In this document: positions 5,791 to 9,555 of the stretch, piece after piece
How positions within the stretch are numbered: the stretch's first letter is position 1
Layout: each line of letters starts with the position of its first letter
NCBI GenBank assembly: GCA_944326625.1
Contig: CALVER010000046.1
Coordinates: forward strand, 1-9,555
Direction of reading: 5' to 3'
Length of the DNA: 9,555 nt
Source of the DNA: Candidatus Gastranaerophilales bacterium
GTDB taxonomy: Bacteria > Cyanobacteriota > Vampirovibrionia > Gastranaerophilales > Gastranaerophilaceae
The notes under the pieces: model-generated
Seen by the model: only the letters and a program-made list of their open reading frames with translations
The model's database searches: none
What the model was told of the DNA's origin: nothing
Translations under genes and position numbers: made by a program

Positions 5791-5850
5791 GTAGGTCGGA
5801 TTTACTAATCCGACAAATATTTTTCTATAAGCCTGGTAAAGCTCTACCTA
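5791..5850. repeat. Palindromic dispersed-type repeat between speB and ligA
   Basis: A perfect 8-bp inverted repeat GTCGGATT-TACT-AATCCGAC (5795-5814) is followed by a second near-palindrome GGTAAAGCTCTACC (5835-5848, one mismatched pair). The pair is enclosed by TAGGT (5792-5796) and ACCTA (5846-5850). Palindromes of the form GTAGGTCGG...CCGACA are, to my recollection, common dispersed repeats in bacterial genomes. The first hairpin is followed by AAATATTTTTCT and may double as the speB terminator, though the T-run starts a few bases late. Confidence 0.55.
5795..5826 (+). terminator. Possible speB terminator (repeat-derived hairpin)
   Basis: The GTCGGATT/AATCCGAC stem lies 30 bases after the speB stop and is followed by AAATATTTTTCT. 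The T-run is displaced from the stem by four bases, so efficiency is uncertain; it is the only candidate before the ligA promoter. Confidence 0.4.
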
Positions 5851-5894
5851 ACTATAAATCATGAATACACGTCATTTTCCTCTTCAAAAATTTG

Positions 5895-5903
5895 TGGTAT
5901 AAT
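5895..5903 (+). promoter_or_regulatory. Extended -10 promoter of the ligA operon
   Basis: TGGTATAAT, a perfect extended -10, lies 20 bases before the ligA ATG. A poor -35 (TTTTCC, 5875-5880) is 17 bases upstream. The ribosome site AGGGGA (5915-5920) follows. Confidence 0.7.
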
Positions 5904-5923
5904 TTTAAAATAAAAGGGGAAAA

Positions 5924-7912
5924 ATGGACGCACCGTTAGAAAGAATTAATTTTTTAAAAGACGAAATTAATAAAAGCAATTACAAATACTATGTCGAAGA
6001 AAACCCGTATTTAAGCGACTTTGAATACGACAAAATGTTTGCGGAATTAAAAGAGCTGGAGGAAAAATATCCGCTTTTAAAAACGCCTGACAGTCCGACG
6101 CAAAGGGTTGGTTCCGTCAGCGAAAAATTTTTCCCGCATACCCATAAATACCGACTCTATAGTCTGGATAATACTTACAATGAAGATGAGCTTAAAAAAT
6201 GGTATGAGCGCGTTACAAAAGAATGCGGCGACAATATAGATCTTGTCTGCGAGCTTAAAATAGACGGGCTTGCAATTGCCTTGACTTACGAAAACGGAAT
6301 TTTTGTACGCGGTGTAACCCGCGGCGACGGAGTTACGGGAGAAGATATAACCACAAACTTAAAAACCGTAAAAGCAATACCGCTTAAACTTTTTGAGCCG
6401 GTTGACGTTGAGGTCAGAGGCGAAATTTACATGCCTAAAACCTCCTTTGAAAAATTAAATGAAGAAAATCTTGCAAAAGGCGAAAAAATTTTCGCAAACC
6501 CAAGAAATGCCGCAAGCGGTTCAATCCGGCAATTAGACAGTACCATTACTGCAAAAAGGGATTTGTCAATTTTTGTTTACTCATCAGTATTTGAAAATGT
6601 TCCTAATCCGCCCCAAACTCACTATGACGGTATGATGTACCTGAAAAAACTCGGTTTTAAAATTAATCCGAATATAAGATTATGCAAAAATATTGACGGG
6701 GCAATTGAATACTGCAAAGAATGGGACACCAAACGAAAAGACTTAAACTACGCAACGGACGGTGTTGTTATAAAAGTAAACAGCCTGAATTGTCAGCAGG
6801 ATTTGGGATTTACCTCCCGTGCGCCTAAATGGGCGACGGCATTCAAATTCCCGCCGGAAGAAGTTACGACAAAATTATTGGATATTGAATTGAATATAGG
6901 TAAAACCGGCGCTGTAACCCCTGTTGCAATACTTGAACCCGTTCCGCTGGCAGGAAGCACGGTCCAAAGAGCAAGTCTGCATAACTTTGACGAAATAAAA
7001 CGGCTTGATGTAAGGATAGGCGACACTGTCTTGATTAAAAAAGCAGCGGAAATTATTCCGAAAGTAATAAAAGTTATGGACACCCCAGAGCACGAAAGCC
7101 TGCCGGTTTATATTCCGCCCGTAACATGTCCTGCATGCGGCTCACAGCTGGTTACAAGACCGGGAGAAGTTAATTTATACTGCGAAAGTAAAAATTGCTC
7201 CCAGCAGATTACCGCGAAAATTGAATTCTGGGTTTCAAAAGATGCCATGGATATTGAATTTATGGGGCCAGCAATAATCCAGCAGCTTTATGATAACAGG
7301 TTTATAAGCAATTCTGTTGACCTTTACAGGCTTACGATGCAGGATTTTATGCAGCTTGACGGGGTTAAGGAAAAATCCGCCTGCAATATGTACACCTCAA
7401 TTCAGGAAAGCAAAACACGGCCTTTAAACAGACTTTTAACCGCTTTTGCCATAAGGCATGTCGGAAAAGAAACAGCCGAACTTATTGCGGAAAGATTTGC
7501 GACACTTGACGAAATTCAAAACGCCGATGTTATGACACTTTGCGAAATTGACGGAGTAGGCGACAAAATGGCGGAATCAATTTATGAATTTTTCCGCGAT
7601 GAACATAATATTCACATGATAGAAGAATTGAAAAGTTTAGGAGTCAACCCCACATCAAAAGCACTGCCAAAATCCGACAAACTCAAAGGTATGACCTTCG
7701 TTTTGACAGGAACATTAGCGGACATGACAAGAGATGAAGCTTCTGATATAATAAAAAAACTCGGAGGGAAAACCTCTTCTTCCGTATCTAAAAAAACAAC
7801 CTATGTGCTTGCCGGAGAAAACCCGGGGTCAAAATTAGACAAAGCACAAAATTTAGGTGTTATAATATTGACGGAAGATGAATTTCTTGAAATGATAAAG
7901 GAAGATTTATGA
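5924..7912 (+). CDS. ligA: NAD+-dependent DNA ligase LigA
   Basis: Seals nicks in duplex DNA during replication and repair, using NAD+ to adenylate its active-site lysine. The full-length 662 residues show every domain. Domain Ia NAD-binding (1-65) has YKYYVEENPYLSDFEYD. The nucleotidyltransferase domain has the KxDG motif LKIDG (Lys112), VTRGDGVTGEDIT (131-143), VRGEIYM, NPRNAASGSIRQLD (192-205) and DGVVIKV (279-285). The OB fold has GKTGAVTPVA (326-335). The zinc finger uses Cys402, Cys405, Cys420 and Cys425. Helix-hairpin-helix repeats (about 450-570) include RHVGKETAE and EIDGVGDKMAESI. The BRCT domain (586-662) starts LKGMTFVLTG. The start has AGGGGA just upstream and an extended -10 promoter. 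It is the first gene of a three-gene unit; its stop overlaps the next start as ATGA. Confidence 0.99.
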   Translation: MDAPLERINFLKDEINKSNYKYYVEENPYLSDFEYDKMFAELKELEEKYPLLKTPDSPTQRVGSVSEKFFPHTHKYRLYSLDNTYNEDELKKWYERVTKECGDNIDLVCELKIDGLAIALTYENGIFVRGVTRGDGVTGEDITTNLKTVKAIPLKLFEPVDVEVRGEIYMPKTSFEKLNEENLAKGEKIFANPRNAASGSIRQLDSTITAKRDLSIFVYSSVFENVPNPPQTHYDGMMYLKKLGFKINPNIRLCKNIDGAIEYCKEWDTKRKDLNYATDGVVIKVNSLNCQQDLGFTSRAPKWATAFKFPPEEVTTKLLDIELNIGKTGAVTPVAILEPVPLAGSTVQRASLHNFDEIKRLDVRIGDTVLIKKAAEIIPKVIKVMDTPEHESLPVYIPPVTCPACGSQLVTRPGEVNLYCESKNCSQQITAKIEFWVSKDAMDIEFMGPAIIQQLYDNRFISNSVDLYRLTMQDFMQLDGVKEKSACNMYTSIQESKTRPLNRLLTAFAIRHVGKETAELIAERFATLDEIQNADVMTLCEIDGVGDKMAESIYEFFRDEHNIHMIEELKSLGVNPTSKALPKSDKLKGMTFVLTGTLADMTRDEASDIIKKLGGKTSSSVSKKTTYVLAGENPGSKLDKAQNLGVIILTEDEFLEMIKEDL

Positions 7913-8322
7913 GAAGGAATGCAAAAATAATACAAATAAACGGATTTAGAGGTCTTTTAACGGCATTATTTATAATAACCTGCCTCGGCGCGGGGTTTAT
8001 AGCTTTTCCGGGATTTGTTGCGATGAGTATCTGGAATTATTTTGCCGGTAGTAATGTGCCTCAAATTAACTTATATCAAGGAATTTTGTTGTGGGCAATT
8101 ATATTTTTAACTTATTTTATTGCAACAAAACAAAGAGTCGCAGTCTCATTTGCAACACCTAAAGAGTTGAATGAAGAAGAACTAAAAACTCTTATGGAAC
8201 GCGTTAAAATGCAATCACAAGCAAGAATGATTAACAAAATGATACTCAAAAACCTTGAAGAAAACGAAAAAATTCCACAGGACGCATCCGATAATGAAAT
8301 AAATAAGGAGACAAAATTATGA
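7909..8322 (+). CDS. Two-helix inner-membrane protein of unknown function
   Basis: This 137-residue protein is not one I recognise. It has two hydrophobic helices (about 15-40, GLLTALFIITCLGAGFIAF..., and 56-73, LYQGILLWAIIFLTYFIA). They are joined by a short loop and followed by a charged, probably cytoplasmic helical tail of some 60 residues (NEEELKTLMERVKMQ, MINKMILKNLEENEK). The basic N-terminus (MRRNAK) suggests both ends are cytoplasmic. The start overlaps the ligA stop (ATGA), with AAAGGAAG about 5 bases upstream inside ligA. The end overlaps the SIMPL gene start the same way, so all three should be translated together. The C-terminal tail could be a coiled coil mediating assembly. The coupling may reflect genome compaction rather than shared function. 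Confidence 0.85.
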   Translation: MRRNAKIIQINGFRGLLTALFIITCLGAGFIAFPGFVAMSIWNYFAGSNVPQINLYQGILLWAIIFLTYFIATKQRVAVSFATPKELNEEELKTLMERVKMQSQARMINKMILKNLEENEKIPQDASDNEINKETKL

Positions 8323-9044
8323 AAAAGATTTTATTAGGGGCATTACTGGTAGTGCTTTTGGCAGCACCGGCTGTTTTTGCGGAAGCAGAACGCGGATTTG
8401 TAAGCGCAACTGCCACAGCTAACAAAGAACTTGCACCTGACACCGTTGAAATTTCAATCGCTGTCGTAACTTACGACAACAAATCAATGCAAAAGGCAAC
8501 ATTAGAGAATAAACAGCTTTCCGACAAATTGTATAATGCAATGAAAAGTTTGATAACACCCGCAAACGGCGACTGGGTTAAAACATCGGATTACAGCGCA
8601 CAGCCTGTTTATGTATACACAAATAACAAAAGAAATTTTGACAAATACGAAGTTTCCAACAGAATTATTGTTCACACCAAATCAATTGACAAAGCCGGCG
8701 ACATAATTGATCAAGCAATAACTCTGGGCGCGACAAATATTGATAACCTGAATTTCACAATATCTTCATACGAAAAACAATGCGACGGTCTGCTCAGCGA
8801 GGCTACCCAAAAAACACGCGCAAGAGCGGAACTTCTTGCAAAAGCCGCCGGAACTGTTATTACAGGGACAAAATCAATCTCCGCAAGCTGCAACACAACA
8901 GGCGTATCTCAACGGATTATGTATAATATGATGGCAAAATCCGCGATGGCAGATTCAGAAGCCGCTATGGGAAGCTCAACACCTATTGCAACAGGTGTCA
9001 TCAAAATTTACGCTAATGTAAACGCAAGTTATTTTGTAAAATAA
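8319..9044 (+). CDS. Secreted SIMPL-domain (DUF541) protein
   Basis: Periplasmic or outer-surface protein of the SIMPL/DUF541 family, whose members include YggE-like stress proteins; the biochemical role is poorly defined. Of 241 residues, 1-21 form a Sec signal peptide (MKKILLGALLVVLLAAPAVFA) with a likely cleavage after VFA. The SIMPL domain follows: FVSATATANKELAPDTVEISIAV (27-49), a helix LENKQLSDKLYNAMKSL, the strand DYSAQPVYVY, YEVSNRIIVHTKSIDKAGDIIDQAITLGATNIDNLNF (110-146) and the helix ARAELLAKAAG. The final strand IATGVIKIYANVNASYFV matches the usual ending. There is no lipobox. The ATG overlaps the stop of the membrane protein gene (ATGA), and AAGGAG lies 8 bases upstream. It is last in the ligA operon, ended by the hairpin at 9056-9088. 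Confidence 0.93.
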   Translation: MKKILLGALLVVLLAAPAVFAEAERGFVSATATANKELAPDTVEISIAVVTYDNKSMQKATLENKQLSDKLYNAMKSLITPANGDWVKTSDYSAQPVYVYTNNKRNFDKYEVSNRIIVHTKSIDKAGDIIDQAITLGATNIDNLNFTISSYEKQCDGLLSEATQKTRARAELLAKAAGTVITGTKSISASCNTTGVSQRIMYNMMAKSAMADSEAAMGSSTPIATGVIKIYANVNASYFVK

Positions 9045-9055
9045 TATATAATTCT

Positions 9056-9088
9056 AAAAAAAGGCCGGAACAAAGTTCCGGTCTTTTT
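9056..9088. terminator. Bidirectional terminator between convergent genes
   Basis: GGCCGGAAC-AAA-GTTCCGGTC, a 9-bp stem with one G-T pair, is flanked by A7 on the left and T5 on the right, so it can end transcription from both sides. It serves the SIMPL gene (stop 9044, plus) and the prepilin-like gene (stop 9089-9091, minus). Confidence 0.93.
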
Positions 9089-9555
9089 CTATTCAACAGG
9101 ATCCCCGATATTATACGGTGTGTATTCAATTTTATTATATAAAAGGGCGTTGTTTATAAACTCACTAACGTTTAACTTGCCGTCATCATCAACTGTATAA
9201 CGATAAACATCCGCGCCAAACTGATTAGGTTTGTCAATATTATTCACATCAAGATAAATATTTGCGCAGGTATGCGAAAGTACTTGAACACGGTCTATTT
9301 CAATACCGTTTTCATCTCTGACAATCTGTTCGACCATACGCGGGCATTGTGAATTTTGAGCCACCCTAAATATTATACCGTTCGGCAAGTATATTCTTCC
9401 TGAAGTACCCATTCCGTCAGGAGATGCATATACCCCGTCAATTTTATATGACGGGGTATTGCTTTTAAGCGCATAATATTTACAATATTTTTCGGTTGTA
9501 TCGTTGGCAGTGCAGACTTTTGCTTTTCTTAACACAGTTGCAAGTTCTGATGCAA
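9089..9555 (-). CDS. Prepilin-like (type II/IV pilin-family) protein, C-terminal part
   Basis: The minus-strand frame is open to the window edge, so the real start lies beyond base 9555. A GTG at 9535 could be mistaken for a start, but it has no ribosome site and the frame continues upstream (ASELATVLRKAK). About 154 residues are visible, with no membrane helix or prepilin cleavage site in view. The block NIYLDVNNIDKPNQFGADVY followed by RYTVDDDGKL resembles the 'D-V-N-G-x-K-x-P-N-x-x-G-x-D' block that I remember from expanded prepilin-like families in Gastranaerophilales. The cysteines near YCKYYA, SQCPRM and HTCANIY may form disulfides, as in minor pilins. If so, it is an exported structural or adhesive pilus subunit. 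The family call depends on the missing N-terminus. Confidence 0.6.
   Translation of the reverse strand, partial: ASELATVLRKAKVCTANDTTEKYCKYYALKSNTPSYKIDGVYASPDGMGTSGRIYLPNGIIFRVAQNSQCPRMVEQIVRDENGIEIDRVQVLSHTCANIYLDVNNIDKPNQFGADVYRYTVDDDGKLNVSEFINNALLYNKIEYTPYNIGDPVE
9430..9459. repeat. Perfect 11-bp inverted repeat inside the prepilin-like gene
   Basis: ATACCCCGTCA (9430-9440) and TGACGGGGTAT (9449-9459) are exact reverse complements around an 8-base AT-rich loop. The coding strand reads it as NTPSYKIDGVYA. It lies inside the reading frame with no T-tract in the gene's direction, so a terminator is unlikely; a repeat-derived insertion or an mRNA structure are possibilities. Confidence 0.6.

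Noticed and set aside
6793..7093. Two overlapping minus-strand frames inside ligA
   Set aside because: They lie opposite the OB-fold coding region of ligA, have no ribosome site and do not resemble any family.
9089..9535. Treating GTG 9535 as the true start of the last gene
   Set aside because: The frame stays open to the window edge with similar composition, and no Shine-Dalgarno precedes this GTG.
1..9555. CRISPR array, insertion sequence, prophage or defence module
   Set aside because: No regularly spaced repeats, transposase or integrase motifs, or defence-associated domains were found on either strand.

Overview
The window is an AT-rich stretch of a diderm bacterial chromosome. It carries mostly housekeeping genes, densely packed, with intrinsic terminators at several gene ends. 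An RND-type efflux adaptor at the left edge implies an outer membrane. A B12-dependent class II ribonucleotide reductase implies anaerobic or oxygen-variable life. The truncated protein at the right edge has a 'LDVNN..KPNQFGADVYRY' block that I associate with the large families of prepilin-like proteins in gut Gastranaerophilales (Vampirovibrionia, 'Melainabacteria'). That placement is an inference from style and memory, not a search result; other AT-rich uncultured diderms remain possible.

Left part, minus strand (reading right to left): nrdJ (class II ribonucleotide reductase, ending near 2609), an unrecognised lysine-rich single-pass membrane protein (1889-2446), uppS overlapping rdgB by one base (TAATG), then the 5' part of an RND efflux periplasmic adaptor that runs off the left edge. 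A terminator with a UUCG tetraloop closes the membrane-protein gene, and the uppS promoter starts directly in its T-tract. The adaptor gene has its own candidate promoter, overlapped by a repeated GTAACAAA motif.

Middle: a 300-base divergent region (4610-4928) lies between nrdJ and speB. It holds a candidate nrdJ promoter and short leader, an oddly placed bidirectional-looking terminator, a 21-codon minus-strand reading frame that may be a gene remnant, and the extended -10 promoter of speB.

Right part, plus strand: speB (agmatinase-family ureohydrolase), then a 158-base gap with a palindromic repeat, then a three-gene operon of ligA (NAD+-dependent DNA ligase), a 137-residue two-helix membrane protein and a secreted SIMPL-domain protein. 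Both junctions in this operon are ATGA overlaps. A hairpin between converging genes separates it from the minus-strand prepilin-like gene, whose 5' end lies outside the window.

I found no CRISPR array, tRNA, rRNA, insertion sequence or obvious defence or mobile system. The points most worth a second look are a palindromic repeat that has become coding sequence in the NrdJ C-terminal linker, a second dispersed-type palindrome between speB and ligA, the orphan cationic membrane protein, and the membrane protein translationally coupled to ligA and the SIMPL gene.
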